Under the pieces are notes generated by a model, which saw only the letters and a program-made list of their open reading frames with translations, made no database searches and had not been told where the DNA came from. Below are positions 15,534-24,211 of a stretch of 53,570 nt of DNA, in pieces; positions within the stretch are counted from its first letter, which is position 1; the number at the start of each line of letters is the position of its first letter. Origin of the DNA: Collinsella aerofaciens (lineage in GTDB: Bacteria > Actinomycetota > Coriobacteriia > Coriobacteriales > Coriobacteriaceae); assembly GCF_005845035.1 (NCBI RefSeq), contig NZ_SPFO01000018.1, positions 1 to 53,570 of the forward strand. Reading direction: 5' to 3'. Position numbers and translations under genes: made by a program.

Positions 15534-16933
15534 TTAACGGTCGTTTCGTTGCCGATATGAAGTCGCCCCGCACCCCCGATAACGAGGAGCCGGCTGCCGA
15601 GCGCGCCTGCGACTTCCGCCCCGTCGACAAGGGCTTCACCGAGGAGATGGCGCTGGCCGAGGCCGAGCGCTGCCTCAACTGCAAGAAGCCGTTCTGTGTT
15701 GAGGGCTGCCCCGTCAACATCAACATCCCCCGCTTTATCGAGCAGATCCGCGCGAAGGACTTCGGCGGCGCTCTCGATACCATCCGCGAGGACTCCATGC
15801 TTCCCGCCATCTGCGGCCGCGTCTGCCCGCAGGAGAACCAGTGCGAGGGTAAGTGCATCCGTGGTAAGAAGTCCGAGCCCGTGGCCATCGGCCAGCTCGA
15901 GCGCTTCCTGGGTGACCGCCCCGAGCTCGCCTCCACGCCCAAGATGGCCCCCAAGAACGGCAAGAAGGTCGCCGTCGTCGGTTCCGGCCCGTCCGGCATC
16001 ACCTGCGCCGGCGAGCTCGCCCGCAACGGCTTTGACGTCACCGTCTTCGAGGCCTTCTTTACCGGCGGCGGCGTGCTGGTCTACGGCATCCCCGAGTTCC
16101 GCCTGCCCAAGGCAGTCGTCAAGCGCGAGATCGACGGCTTGGAGGACATGGGCGTCAAGTTTGAGTACAACTCCGTCGTGGGCAACATGGCCACGGCCGA
16201 GGAGCTGTTCGAGCAGGGCTTCGACGCCATCTACGTGGCGACCGGCGCTGGCCTGCCCAAGTTCCTCAACGTCCCCGGCGAGAACCTGCCCAACGTCTTC
16301 TTCGCGAACGAGTACCTCACCCGCGTGAACCTGATGAAGGCCAACAAGTTCCCCGAGTACGACACCCCCACCAAGCACGGCAAGAACGTCGTCGTCTTTG
16401 GCGGCGGCAACGTGGCTATGGACGCCGTCCGTACCGCCAAGCGCCTGGGCGCCGAGCATGCCATCATCGCCTACCGTCGTACCGAGGACGAGATGCCCTG
16501 CCGTCGCGCCGAGCTGCACCATGCTAAGGCCGAAGGCGTCGAGGTTCTGCCGCTCGTCTCCCCGCTCGAGTTTGTCGCTGGCGAGGACGGCTCCGTGTGC
16601 GCCGTCAAGGTCCAGAAGATGGAACTCGGCGAGCCTGACGAGTCCGGCCGTCGTCGCCCGGTGCCCATCGAGGGCGCCATCGAGGAGATCCCCTGCGACG
16701 TCGCAATCTCGGCTATCGGCACCAACGCCAACCCCTTCGCAAAGAAGATCGGCGGCAAGATGGAGCTCAACAAGTGGGGCTACATCGTCGCCGACGAGGA
16801 GACCGGCCAGACCACCGATCCCCGCATCTGGGCTGGCGGCGACATCGTCACCGGTGCCGCTACGGTCATTCTGGCGATGGGCGCCGGCAAGAAGGCCGCC
16901 GCTTCCATCACCAAGAGCCTGCTGGGCGAGTAG
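15524..16933 (+). CDS. NfnB / glutamate-synthase small-subunit-like flavoprotein
   Basis: 469 aa. N-terminal cysteine motifs CLNCKKPFCVEGCP (about 49-62) and ICGRVCPQENQCEGKC (about 94-109) hold two [4Fe-4S] clusters. The FAD motif GSGPSGITCAGEL is near 153 and the NAD(P) motif GGGNVAMDAVRTA near 295. A C-terminal GGDIVTGAATVILAMGAGK closes the FAD site. This is the homotetrameric glutamate synthase/NfnB family; with the [2Fe-2S] partner encoded just upstream, NfnAB transhydrogenase is the best reading. A stand-alone role with a separate GltB cannot be excluded from this window. A strong terminator follows. Confidence 0.88.
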   Translation: MPLVNGRFVADMKSPRTPDNEEPAAERACDFRPVDKGFTEEMALAEAERCLNCKKPFCVEGCPVNINIPRFIEQIRAKDFGGALDTIREDSMLPAICGRVCPQENQCEGKCIRGKKSEPVAIGQLERFLGDRPELASTPKMAPKNGKKVAVVGSGPSGITCAGELARNGFDVTVFEAFFTGGGVLVYGIPEFRLPKAVVKREIDGLEDMGVKFEYNSVVGNMATAEELFEQGFDAIYVATGAGLPKFLNVPGENLPNVFFANEYLTRVNLMKANKFPEYDTPTKHGKNVVVFGGGNVAMDAVRTAKRLGAEHAIIAYRRTEDEMPCRRAELHHAKAEGVEVLPLVSPLEFVAGEDGSVCAVKVQKMELGEPDESGRRRPVPIEGAIEEIPCDVAISAIGTNANPFAKKIGGKMELNKWGYIVADEETGQTTDPRIWAGGDIVTGAATVILAMGAGKKAAASITKSLLGE

Positions 16934-16962
16934 TCACCCTCAGCGTTAGCCATCAAACGGCA

Positions 16963-16999
16963 AAGTCCCCGTCGAGCACACGCCCGGCGGGGACTTTTT
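16963..16999 (+). terminator. Rho-independent terminator after the NfnB-like gene
   Basis: The arms AAGTCCCCG/CGGGGACTT are followed by TTTTT, about 30 nt after the stop. Confidence 0.9.
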
Positions 17000-17015
17000 C
17001 TATGCCAGTCGACCG

Positions 17016-17050
17016 ACCACCGCAAAGGTGCTTGTCCCCTTTGTGGTGGT
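17016..17050. repeat. Palindrome of the GGGACA family (ACCACC...GGTGGT)
   Basis: Stem arms ACCACC and CAAAGG pair with CCTTTG and GGTGGT; the right arm includes GTCCCC. It lies just downstream of the minus-strand cytidylate-kinase-like gene and 17 nt after the preceding terminator. Confidence 0.6.
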
Positions 17051-17060
17051 TATTGATCGG

Positions 17061-17684
17061 CTAGCCTTCGAGCTGCGCTACCTTGTAGCGGTAGGCAGCG
17101 GCGATGACATCTTTGCAGCCCTCGCGGCCCAGCTTGGCGCGGTTGACGACGATGTCCTTGCCACTCGTCATCTTCCACTTTCCGGCGCTGTAGCGCTTAT
17201 AGAACGCCTCGCGCGCCTTCTGCTGCTGCTTGACCAGCTTGGCGCCCTTCTTTTTGTTAAGGCCGCGCTTCTTGCGCACGATCTCGACGCGGTCCTCAAA
17301 GGGTGCGGTCACCAACACGGCAATGTGGTTGGGATTGTTACGCAGCAGGTAATCGGACAGACGGCCTTCGATAATGCAGCTCTCGGTCTCGCCCAGATCC
17401 AAAATCACCTGGCTCATCTTTTGGAACAACTTGTCCGAGTACGAACGCGCATCGTAGCGGTCGGGCAGAAACGCCATGTTCTCCACAGCCAGGCGCTCGT
17501 CATAGGCGGCCATCTTATCGAGCGACTCACCCGCGCGCAGCGACGCACGCACCAGCAGCTCGTTATCGTACAGCGGAATCCCCAACTCGTTGGCAAGCAT
17601 GCGACCAATCTCGTGCCCCTCGGCGCCAAAGTCGCGCGCGATGGTAATGACCACAGGATTCTTCTTGTTCTCCAGATCGCTCAT
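17061..17684 (-). CDS. Cytidylate kinase-like family protein
   Basis: 207 aa. It has ITIARDFGAEGHEIGRMLA near the N-terminus followed by GIPLYDNELL, the pattern of the cytidylate-kinase-2 family, a P-loop NTPase relative with a modified phosphate loop. A basic helix RKKRGLNKKKGAKLVKQQQ sits mid-protein. The substrate is unknown. The ATG at 17684 with AAAGGA upstream is preferred over an upstream start at 17729, which lies inside a palindrome. It follows the amino-acid ABC operon on the same strand, but the 13-bp stem at 17701-17731 separates them. Confidence 0.8.
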   Translation of the reverse strand: MSDLENKKNPVVITIARDFGAEGHEIGRMLANELGIPLYDNELLVRASLRAGESLDKMAAYDERLAVENMAFLPDRYDARSYSDKLFQKMSQVILDLGETESCIIEGRLSDYLLRNNPNHIAVLVTAPFEDRVEIVRKKRGLNKKKGAKLVKQQQKAREAFYKRYSAGKWKMTSGKDIVVNRAKLGREGCKDVIAAAYRYKVAQLEG

Positions 17685-17700
17685 CGCGATTCCTTTCTCT

Positions 17701-17731
17701 ATGTGGCAAAGGGGCTGTCCCTTTGCCACAT
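17701..17731. repeat. Perfect 13-bp-stem palindrome, GGGACA family
   Basis: ATGTGGCAAAGGG and its exact reverse complement are separated by 5 nt; the junction reads TGTCCC. It fills the gap between the permease stop (17733) and the ribosome site of the cytidylate-kinase-like gene, so it could terminate or process the operon transcript. Confidence 0.7.
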
Positions 17732-17732
17732 T

Positions 17733-18371
17733 CTACGCTGCCACAATACGACGTTGATAAGCTCGGACCAGCAACGAGATACCAAAGTTGAGCACAAAGT
17801 ACATCGCAAATACCAGGCCGTAGAGCATAAGCACCTGCGAGAGGTCGATCGCATGGGCCATCACGACGTTTGCCGTGTACATGAGCTCGGCCACGTTAAT
17901 GCCCGAAAGATACGAGCTGTCCTTAATGACGGTCGTGCACTGGCTAAACAGCGCCGGAATAATCGTCTTAAACGTCTGCGGCAGAATGATGTAGCGCATG
18001 GTGGCAAAGAAGCCGAAGCCCTGGCTCTGCGCTGCCTCAAACTGGCCGCGCGGAATCGAGTTGAGGCCGCCGCGCACAATCTCGGCCATAACAGCGCTGG
18101 TAAACAGCGTAAAGGCGATGGTCGAAATCACAATGTCCAAACCCTGCACCGTAAAGTAGATAAACAGGATCCACAGCAGGTTTGGCGTGCAACGGAACAG
18201 CTCGATATAGGCGCTCACCAAAATACGGAACGGGCGGGGCGCATAGCTTTTAACGAGCGCCAGCACCGTGCCAAAGATGAGCGAGAAAAAGATCGACAGC
18301 GCCGAGATCTCGATCGTCTTAACAAAGCCGCCCCAGATGTAGAGCAGGTTGGTCGCGTTGAAGATTTCCAT
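17733..18371 (-). CDS. Polar amino-acid ABC transporter permease
   Basis: 212 aa inner-membrane subunit of the HisM/GlnP type. Five or so hydrophobic segments are seen. The EAA loop that contacts the ATPase is RGGLNSIPRGQFEAAQSQGFG at about 108-128. It follows the paralogous permease gene after 3 nt and would form a heterodimer with it. It is the last importer gene of the operon glnQ-like, binding protein, permease, permease. Confidence 0.93.
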   Translation of the reverse strand: MEIFNATNLLYIWGGFVKTIEISALSIFFSLIFGTVLALVKSYAPRPFRILVSAYIELFRCTPNLLWILFIYFTVQGLDIVISTIAFTLFTSAVMAEIVRGGLNSIPRGQFEAAQSQGFGFFATMRYIILPQTFKTIIPALFSQCTTVIKDSSYLSGINVAELMYTANVVMAHAIDLSQVLMLYGLVFAMYFVLNFGISLLVRAYQRRIVAA

Positions 18372-18374
18372 GCG

Positions 18375-19121
18375 CTAGGCCTCCTCTACGTTATCGAGCC
18401 CCAGCTCGGCCAGGCTCACGCCGCGCGGACGCTCCTTGGAGCGGCGCTCGAGCCACTGCACCAGCATGGCGAGCGGAAAGCAGATGATGAAGTACATAAG
18501 GCAGCAGACGATGTATCCCTGCAGGTAACCGTACAGACTCACAAAGTTGTCGGAACGGTACATAAGGTCGCCGCCGGCCACAAGCGCCAGCACCGACGTG
18601 TTCTTAACCAGGTTGAGCGCCTGGTTACACAGCGGCGGCAGAATGATCTTGAATGTCTGGGGCAGCACGATGTACCAGTACGCCTGCGCACGGGTAAAGC
18701 CCTGGCTCTGGGCCGCCTCCATCTGACCGCGCGGAACCGCCTCGATGCCAGTGCGAATGACCTCCGAAATGTAGGCCGCGTGATACAGGCCCACACCCAA
18801 GAAGCCCAGCACGAACGGCGCGATACGCACCGGCTGATCGGCACCGGTTATGGCCTGCAAAAACTGCGGACCGGCCATGTACATAAAGAGCACCTGCACG
18901 GGCAACGGAGTGTTCTGGTAAAACTCCACATACACGCGGCTTATGGCGCGCAGCACACGCGAGCGAGTGGTAGAGAACACGCCCAGCAGCGTGCCCAGCA
19001 CCAGCGACAGCAGCAGACCGGCAACGACCACTTGCAGCGTCACGCCAAAGCCCTCCCAGAAGGGCCCCATGTTTTGAAATGTCGTCGACCAACGGTCGGC
19101 GTCAAATAATCCTTCGAGCAT
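18375..19121 (-). CDS. Polar amino-acid ABC transporter permease
   Basis: 248 aa, HisM/GlnP family. It begins MLEGLFDADRW and has an EAA loop IEAVPRGQMEAAQSQGFT mid-protein. The tail is hydrophilic. The ATG at 19121 has GGAAGGA upstream; more upstream starts would run into the binding-protein gene. It partners the permease at 17733-18371. Confidence 0.92.
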   Translation of the reverse strand: MLEGLFDADRWSTTFQNMGPFWEGFGVTLQVVVAGLLLSLVLGTLLGVFSTTRSRVLRAISRVYVEFYQNTPLPVQVLFMYMAGPQFLQAITGADQPVRIAPFVLGFLGVGLYHAAYISEVIRTGIEAVPRGQMEAAQSQGFTRAQAYWYIVLPQTFKIILPPLCNQALNLVKNTSVLALVAGGDLMYRSDNFVSLYGYLQGYIVCCLMYFIICFPLAMLVQWLERRSKERPRGVSLAELGLDNVEEA

Positions 19122-19146
19122 TTGATTCCTTCCTTGGACGATGCGC

Positions 19147-20022
19147 CTATACAAGACCCCAGGTCTTGACCTCTTGGTCGAGCCAACCATCGGCCAGGCG
19201 ATCGCAAATCACCTGGTCGACCACAGCCGAAAGGTCGCAGCCCTTCTTGGTCGCCACGCCGTAGCCCTGCTCGCCAAACTTGACCTCGGGCTGCAGCAGC
19301 TCAACGGTCTCGTTCATGTAACCGGCCAGCGTGGAGCGGTCCATGGCAAAGACGTCGATATTGCCGGCGTCGAGCGAACTCTTGATGATGGGGTAGCCGC
19401 TAAAGGCCCTAAACTCGGGCTTGCAGCTAAAGCCGTTGTCCTTGATCATCTGCTCAATCAGGCCCTGCGTGGTGGCACCCTGGCTCACGCCGATGACCTT
19501 GCCGTCCAGGTCCTCAATCGAGGTAAAGCCCGAACGCTTCTTGACCATGAGTCCCACGTAGTCGGTGCGGTACGGCGTCGAGAAATCCCAGCTCTTCTTG
19601 CGCTCGTCGGTGATGGTGTAGGTCGCCGCGACCACGTCGAGCTGGCCGTTATCGATCAGCGGGCCGCGCGTCTTGGGCGTTACGTCGGTAAACTCGACAA
19701 GCTCCTGGGCGCGGGCCTCCTTGTAGCTCACACCAAAGACGGCAGCGGCGATCTGGTAGCACAGGTCGACCTCCATGCCCTCAAAGCGGCCCTTGGCGGT
19801 ATCGTAATAGCCGTAGCCGGGAACGTCCTTCTTGACGCCGGCGTTCAGGTGGCCGCGCGATTTGATGGCCGCGAGCTTGGAACCCTTATCGGAGCCCTCG
19901 CCGCTGGTGGAGTTGCCGCAGCCGGTGAGCGCGGTGCCCGTCAATGCGAGCATGCCGGCCCCCGCCAGCTGCAAAAAGTGACGGCGCGATACGGCCGCCC
20001 TCGTCATATCCGTCATGTCCAT
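19147..20022 (-). CDS. Amino-acid ABC transporter substrate-binding lipoprotein
   Basis: 291 aa, SBP family 3 (glutamate/glutamine/aspartate type). The leader has SRRHFLQLAGAGMLAL, a Tat-like double-arginine stretch, then lipobox LTGC at about residues 32-35, so export is probably as a lipoprotein. The family signature GRFEGMEVDLCYQIA is near 80 and DVVAATYTITDERKK near 128. The substrate cannot be fixed from sequence; glutamate or glutamine is usual. A GTG one codon upstream is an alternative start. It lies 9 nt after the ATPase gene. Confidence 0.92.
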   Translation of the reverse strand: MDMTDMTRAAVSRRHFLQLAGAGMLALTGTALTGCGNSTSGEGSDKGSKLAAIKSRGHLNAGVKKDVPGYGYYDTAKGRFEGMEVDLCYQIAAAVFGVSYKEARAQELVEFTDVTPKTRGPLIDNGQLDVVAATYTITDERKKSWDFSTPYRTDYVGLMVKKRSGFTSIEDLDGKVIGVSQGATTQGLIEQMIKDNGFSCKPEFRAFSGYPIIKSSLDAGNIDVFAMDRSTLAGYMNETVELLQPEVKFGEQGYGVATKKGCDLSAVVDQVICDRLADGWLDQEVKTWGLV

Positions 20023-20031
20023 CACCCGCGC

Positions 20032-20763
20032 CTAGTGCAGAATCTTGGACAGGAACTCGCGGCAGCGCGGGTTCTCGGGGTTATCGAAGAAGTGCTCGGG
20101 CGTACCCTCCTCCAGGATGCGGCCGTCCTCCATAAAGATGACGCGGTCGGCCACCTGGCGCGCAAAGCCCATCTCGTGCGTCACGCAGATCATGGTGATA
20201 TCCTCCTGCGCGAGCTCAATCATAACGTCCAGGACTTCCTGGACCATCTCGGGGTCGAGCGCCGAGGTCGGCTCGTCAAACAGGATGATGGGCTGCTTGG
20301 TGCACAGGGCACGGGCGATGGCGATGCGCTGCTGCTGACCGCCCGAGAGATTCTGCGGATACTCGCCGGCCTTATGTGCCATGCCGACGCGCTTGAGCGC
20401 GGCGATGGCAATCTCGGTCGCCTCCTCCTTGCTCTTCTTTTGCAGCTTGATGGGCGCGAGCGTCAGGTTGCCCAGCACCGTCATGTTGGGATACAGGTTG
20501 AACTGCTGAAACACCATGGAGCTGTACTTGCGAGCCATCTCCAGGTGGTTCTTTTTGGTGAGTGGCGTACCGTCGATGACAACCTCGCCCGACGTGGGCT
20601 CCTCAAGATAATCGACACAGCGGATGAGCGTCGACTTACCCGAGCCGGAAGGCCCGATCATTACGAGCTTCTCGCCGCGCTTGACGGTGAGGTTGATATC
20701 TTTGAGCACATGCAGGTCGCCAAAGTACTTGTTGAGATGCTTAATCTCGATCATGTCTGCCAT
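20032..20763 (-). CDS. Amino-acid ABC transporter ATP-binding protein (GlnQ type)
   Basis: 243 aa. Walker [14 protein letters not shown] (about 38-50), Q-loop in [14 protein letters not shown], signature LSGGQQQR, Walker [14 protein letters not shown], switch His in CVTHEMGFA. It powers the two permeases encoded downstream. It is the first gene of the operon, with AAGGGA before the ATG. Upstream, a gap of about 220 nt contains a 26-bp perfect palindrome and the YqeY terminator. Confidence 0.95.
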   Translation of the reverse strand: MADMIEIKHLNKYFGDLHVLKDINLTVKRGEKLVMIGPSGSGKSTLIRCVDYLEEPTSGEVVIDGTPLTKKNHLEMARKYSSMVFQQFNLYPNMTVLGNLTLAPIKLQKKSKEEATEIAIAALKRVGMAHKAGEYPQNLSGGQQQRIAIARALCTKQPIILFDEPTSALDPEMVQEVLDVMIELAQEDITMICVTHEMGFARQVADRVIFMEDGRILEEGTPEHFFDNPENPRCREFLSKILH

Positions 20764-20869
20764 GAATGTCCCTTCCCTGCGTTTACACGAGTTGCACTAT
20801 TGTACGGAAAGAAGCACGTTTCCGCAGCCCACACTACATTCCCGTAAAGAACCCGCAACCTTCCACCCA

Positions 20870-20936
20870 CTCATTGGGGACAGGCTTAAATGAGTACCTG
20901 CTCATTGGGCACTCATTTAAGCCTGTCCCCAATGAG
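20870..20936. repeat. Perfect 26-bp inverted repeat, GGGACA family
   Basis: Left arm 20870-20895 (CTCATTGGGGACAGG then CTTAAATGAGT) and right arm 20911-20936 are exact reverse complements with a 15-nt loop. The loop itself repeats CTCATTGGG. It lies upstream of the glnQ-type gene and downstream of yqeY. It is the longest perfect palindrome in the window. Confidence 0.85.
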
Positions 20937-20978
20937 CGCCCAATGACCAGCCAGGGGAGGCGCCCTTCATCGGCCGAC

Positions 20979-21009
20979 AAAAAAGGGCGCGACCGCAATG
21001 GTCACGCCC
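20979..21009 (-). terminator. Rho-independent terminator after the YqeY gene
   Basis: On the minus strand the stem GGGCGTGACC/GGTCGCGCCC, with one G-U pair, is followed by six T. Confidence 0.9.
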
Positions 21010-21038
21010 CTCAGCATCGGCTATGTGTCGGTCAGCCC

Positions 21039-21482
21039 TTAAGACAGCTTTGCTCCGACGATCTTTGCCGCGGCCGGCTTATCGAAGTTGCCGCCGGTGG
21101 CCTTGCCGAGTGCTCCCATGACCTGGCCCATCTGCTTCTTGGAAGTAGCGCCCAGCTCGGCGATAACCTGCTCGATCAGGGCCTCGAGCTCCTCGCCCGA
21201 AACCTGTGCGGGCAGCAGGCTCTCCAGAATCTTGACCTGCTCGGTCAGGTTGTCGGTACGCTCCTGGTCGGTGCCGGCCTTGATGGACATCTCCAACGTC
21301 TCGCTCGTCTGCTTGATCAGACGCTTGATCATGCTGTTGACGTCTTCCTCGGTCACATCGCGGCGCTCGTTAACCTCGATATTCTTCACCTCGGCCTTGA
21401 CCTGGCGAATGATGGACAGGCGAACCTTGTCCTTGGCCTTCATGGCCGCGATCATTTCCTTCTGCAGCTCTTCGTTGGTCAT
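21039..21482 (-). CDS. yqeY: GatB/YqeY domain protein
   Basis: 147 aa, nearly all helical. It has an N-terminal MKAKDKVRLSIIRQVKAE and a C-terminal GATSKKQMGQVMGALGKATGGNFDK, both typical of YqeY, a family related to the tRNA-binding tail of the amidotransferase subunit GatB. A role in translation quality is assumed from the family but unproven. The ATG at 21482 has AGAGAGGA 7 nt upstream. Confidence 0.9.
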   Translation of the reverse strand: MTNEELQKEMIAAMKAKDKVRLSIIRQVKAEVKNIEVNERRDVTEEDVNSMIKRLIKQTSETLEMSIKAGTDQERTDNLTEQVKILESLLPAQVSGEELEALIEQVIAELGATSKKQMGQVMGALGKATGGNFDKPAAAKIVGAKLS

Positions 21483-21536
21483 CTGCAAATCCTCTCTGAT
21501 AGCGTGGGCGGCACTCGCGCGAGCACCGCCCCATGA

Positions 21537-22757
21537 TTACTCAGTCGTCGACGAATCGTCGGTCGAGCTCTTGGTGACGCCCTTCAGGCTCACGTTATAG
21601 GGTACGTCCTTGGGCATGGGGTTGACGGTAATGTCGGCGTCCTTCTTGTACTGCTCCAGCCACTCGCTGTATGCAGTGCTGGCCGCCTGCGTCTTCACCA
21701 CATTAGAAACGTACTTCTTGATGTCCTTGGGTACCTGGTTGATGTCATCAACCTGATTATCGACATGGAAGTAGTCGGTGCACTTGATGATGTGGTAGCC
21801 ATAGGTCGACTCGACGACTTCGCTCACGTCGCCCTTGTTGAGCCCCTCGAGCGCCGTCTGGTAGCTGTCGACGAAAGTGGTGAGCTTATCCCAGCCCACA
21901 TCGCCCTTCTTCTCCTTGGAACCGGTGTCCTCGGAGTACTGCTCAACGGCGTCCTCAAAGCTCAGCTCACCGGAGTTGATCTTGTCCAGGCACTCCTGTG
22001 CCTTGGCCTTGGCGGCAGCCTTGTCCTCGTCGGAAGCGTCGGAATCAACCTTGATCAGGATGTTCGACGAGCGGCGGGCGTCGTTGTAGCTGGACAGGTT
22101 CTCGTTGATGTAATAGACAATCTCGCTGTCCTTGGGCTTGCTCGTGGGCGCGACGGCATCCTTGAGTTTCTGTTGCGCCAGACTCTCCTTGAGCGAGTCC
22201 TTGTAGGTGTCCTCGGTATAGCCGTAGGTCTTGAGGGTCTTCTTAAAGGCCTTGGCACCGCCTGCGCTCTTGCACGCGTCCTTCCAAGCCTTCTCGACCT
22301 CCTCGTCCGACACCGTCACGCCGTTCTCCTTCTGTGCCTGTTGAAGCAGAATCTGCTGCGTGTAGGAGTCGATGAGTTGCTTGCGGTACTTCTTGGGCGT
22401 GAGGTCGTTGTCAACCAGATACTGCGCCCAATCCTTATCCTTGGTGTAGCCGTAGGACGTGCGCATGCTCATGATCTGCTTGGTCACGGTGTCCTCGGTG
22501 AGGTTGGTGCCGTTGATAGTTGCAGCAACACCGCCGGTCAGCTTGTAGCCCGAGGTGTCCTCGGCCTGCGACATAAGGCCGGAGCACGCCATCGCCGAGA
22601 CGGAAAGCAGCATCGCCAGCACGCCGATGACCACCAGGACGATCTTGACGGTCTTAGACACGTACGTCTTGCGCTGCTTCTTGCGAGAGCTGGAGGCAGC
22701 GCGGGCCTGCTGCTCGGGCGTCGGCGCGGCCTCGGAGTTCTTTTTCTTATTTGCCAT
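21537..22757 (-). CDS. Membrane-anchored parvulin-type peptidyl-prolyl isomerase (PrsA/SurA-like)
   Basis: 406 aa. A basic N-terminal tail of about 35 residues precedes a hydrophobic segment (VKIVLVVIGVLAMLLSVSAMAC). The Cys could be lipidated but the preceding residues are a poor lipobox. SurA-N-like helical parts follow, with NGTNLTEDTV near 85. The rotamase core runs from about 235 to 340: ARRSSNILIKVD, GELSFEDAVEQYSED, KGDVGW and VVESTYGYHIIKC. It probably folds exported proteins outside the membrane. The ATG at 22757 with AAAGG upstream is preferred over the long upstream extension. Confidence 0.9.
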   Translation of the reverse strand: MANKKKNSEAAPTPEQQARAASSSRKKQRKTYVSKTVKIVLVVIGVLAMLLSVSAMACSGLMSQAEDTSGYKLTGGVAATINGTNLTEDTVTKQIMSMRTSYGYTKDKDWAQYLVDNDLTPKKYRKQLIDSYTQQILLQQAQKENGVTVSDEEVEKAWKDACKSAGGAKAFKKTLKTYGYTEDTYKDSLKESLAQQKLKDAVAPTSKPKDSEIVYYINENLSSYNDARRSSNILIKVDSDASDEDKAAAKAKAQECLDKINSGELSFEDAVEQYSEDTGSKEKKGDVGWDKLTTFVDSYQTALEGLNKGDVSEVVESTYGYHIIKCTDYFHVDNQVDDINQVPKDIKKYVSNVVKTQAASTAYSEWLEQYKKDADITVNPMPKDVPYNVSLKGVTKSSTDDSSTTE

Positions 22758-22832
22758 AGTTGGCCTTTCGCATAACGAATCGAACAAACGCCATTGTGTC
22801 ACAACGCGGACCCCGCGGCACACCTGGCACAT

Positions 22833-22875
22833 GGGGGACAAGTTAATCTGCACCATTTTGGTGCAAAGGGGACAG
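22833..22875. repeat. GGGGACA repeat pair around a small hairpin
   Basis: GGGGACA occurs twice in direct orientation (22834 and 22868), flanking the palindrome TGCACC-ATTTT-GGTGCA. It lies in the 135-nt gap upstream of the parvulin gene and downstream of the PTS gene. Assigned to the GGGACA family by its core. Confidence 0.45.
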
Positions 22876-22892
22876 CTCTGGCAGCCGGCACC

Positions 22893-23357
22893 TTAGAAGT
22901 GGCGGCGGATGGCGTCGACCATGCCCTGGGGCGTGATCTGGCCGAGCACGTCGGCTGCGTCATCGGCGTCCATAAAGATGTTCATGAGCGCCTGCAGGGC
23001 CTCGACCTGGCCGCCCGGCTCGGCAATACCCAAATTGATGACGATCTGCGCCGGCACCGGAGCGCCCATGCCAGCCATAGCGTTAAATGTCACGGGCGTG
23101 GCGGGCTTCACCACCGCGATATAGGGCTTGGCCACAAAACCCGGGTCGGTATGCGGAATGGCCATGTTTGCCGCCGGCATGGCAAGGCCCGTGGGATAGG
23201 CATCCTCGCGCGTGCGAACGGCGTCGAGCCAACCGGACGCAATGTAGCCGCGCGGGGCAAGCTCGCCCTCAAGCCGCGCGAATACCTCATCCGGCGTCGC
23301 ACACTCCCAATCAAAAAACACCAGCTCAGGCGTAAACAGCGCTTCGTTATCCGCCAT
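22893..23357 (-). CDS. PTS IIA component (fructose/galactitol-type), orphan
   Basis: 154 aa, PTS EIIA type 2 fold. The phosphorylated histidine is in MAIPHTDP near residue 69. The N-terminal LFTPELVFFDWECATPDEVFARL and QALMNIFMDADDAADVL fit the family. IIA accepts phosphate from HPr and passes it to IIB, but no IIB or IIC gene is nearby, so it may serve a distant transporter or be regulatory. GAGAGGTGAGCGC precedes the ATG. Confidence 0.88.
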   Translation of the reverse strand: MADNEALFTPELVFFDWECATPDEVFARLEGELAPRGYIASGWLDAVRTREDAYPTGLAMPAANMAIPHTDPGFVAKPYIAVVKPATPVTFNAMAGMGAPVPAQIVINLGIAEPGGQVEALQALMNIFMDADDAADVLGQITPQGMVDAIRRHF

Positions 23358-23386
23358 GCGCTCACCTCTCTCATCTAGTCACCTGC

Positions 23387-23420
23387 GACGTTCTTGAATG
23401 GCCAGTCGTTAAAGAACGTC
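23387..23420. repeat. Inverted repeat GACGTTCTT/AAGAACGTC followed by CCC
   Basis: A perfect 9-bp stem separated by 16 nt, with GTCCCC at the right arm. It sits in the promoter region of the PTS IIA gene and in front of the purN terminator. A further member of the GGGAC-type junction palindromes. Confidence 0.45.
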
Positions 23421-23437
23421 CCCAATGACTACCTAAA

Positions 23438-23477
23438 ACAAAAGGTGGCCACGCGCGCCTTGGCGCCAATGACCACC
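23438..23477 (-). terminator. Terminator after purN
   Basis: On the minus strand the stem GGTGGTCATTGGCGC/GCGCGCGTGGCCACC, with a few mismatches, is followed by TTTTGTTTT. Confidence 0.8.
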
Positions 23478-23509
23478 CTGACTACTCGGCTAAATTGTAC
23501 TGTGCACCG

Positions 23510-24211
23510 CTAGCCGCGGGGTGCATCAATTGCGACCTTGCCGCTCTCCAGCACGTGGACACGGCCGTCGGCGAGCATCTGAACAACCTCGGGATACAGC
23601 ACGTGCTCAATCGCGTGGATGTGCTCCTCGAGCGTGTCGACATCCCAACCTTCCTCGACAGCCAGCGCGCGCTGGGCGATGATGGGACCGTTGTCGTAGA
23701 TCTCGTTGGCAAAATGCACGGTCACGCCAGTTACCTTGACGCCGCGCGCAAAGGCGTCGTCAATCGCATGCGCACCGGTAAAGCTCGGCAGCAGCGCCGG
23801 ATGCAAGTTGACCACGCGGTTGGGAAACGCCGCCAGCAGCGGCGTGTGCACCATGCGCATGTAGCCGGCCATGACCACATACTCGCAGCCGCGCTCGAGA
23901 AGCTCGTGCGCGATGATCTCGTCGGCGGCAATAGGGTCGGCATAGACATCCTTGGACAGTGTGAGCGTCTGGATGCCCGCGCGCTCAGCGCGCTGCAAAC
24001 CCTTAGCCGAAGGACGGCTCGACACCACAAGCTCAATCGAAGCGTTGAGCTTGCCGGCAGCGATCAGATCGATCAGCGCCTGCAGGTTGGTACCCGAACC
24101 GCTGATGAGCACACCGATCTTGAGCGGCTCGGCCGTATCGGTGCCAGTCGGACGGGTATAGGGCACAAAATCCAGGCCCTCGGCAGCAGTCATCTGCTCG
24201 TTAGCGCTCAT
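23510..24211 (-). CDS. purN: Phosphoribosylglycinamide formyltransferase
   Basis: Third step of purine synthesis: formylates GAR with 10-formyl-THF. 233 aa. It has IGVLISGSGTNLQALID at about 32-48, NLHPALLPSFTGAHAIDDAF with the catalytic Asn-x-His, and VTVHFANEIYDNGPII with the catalytic Asp. A roughly 30-residue N-terminal leader precedes the usual PurN start, and the downstream start is not obvious. The ATG overlaps the purM stop by 11 nt, indicating coupling. Confidence 0.94.
   Translation of the reverse strand: MSANEQMTAAEGLDFVPYTRPTGTDTAEPLKIGVLISGSGTNLQALIDLIAAGKLNASIELVVSSRPSAKGLQRAERAGIQTLTLSKDVYADPIAADEIIAHELLERGCEYVVMAGYMRMVHTPLLAAFPNRVVNLHPALLPSFTGAHAIDDAFARGVKVTGVTVHFANEIYDNGPIIAQRALAVEEGWDVDTLEEHIHAIEHVLYPEVVQMLADGRVHVLESGKVAIDAPRG

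Noticed and set aside
15524..16933. Glutamate synthase small subunit GltD as the firm name
   Set aside because: The overlapping upstream partner with a [2Fe-2S] motif fits NfnAB better, and no GltB large subunit is in the window; the name is left open.
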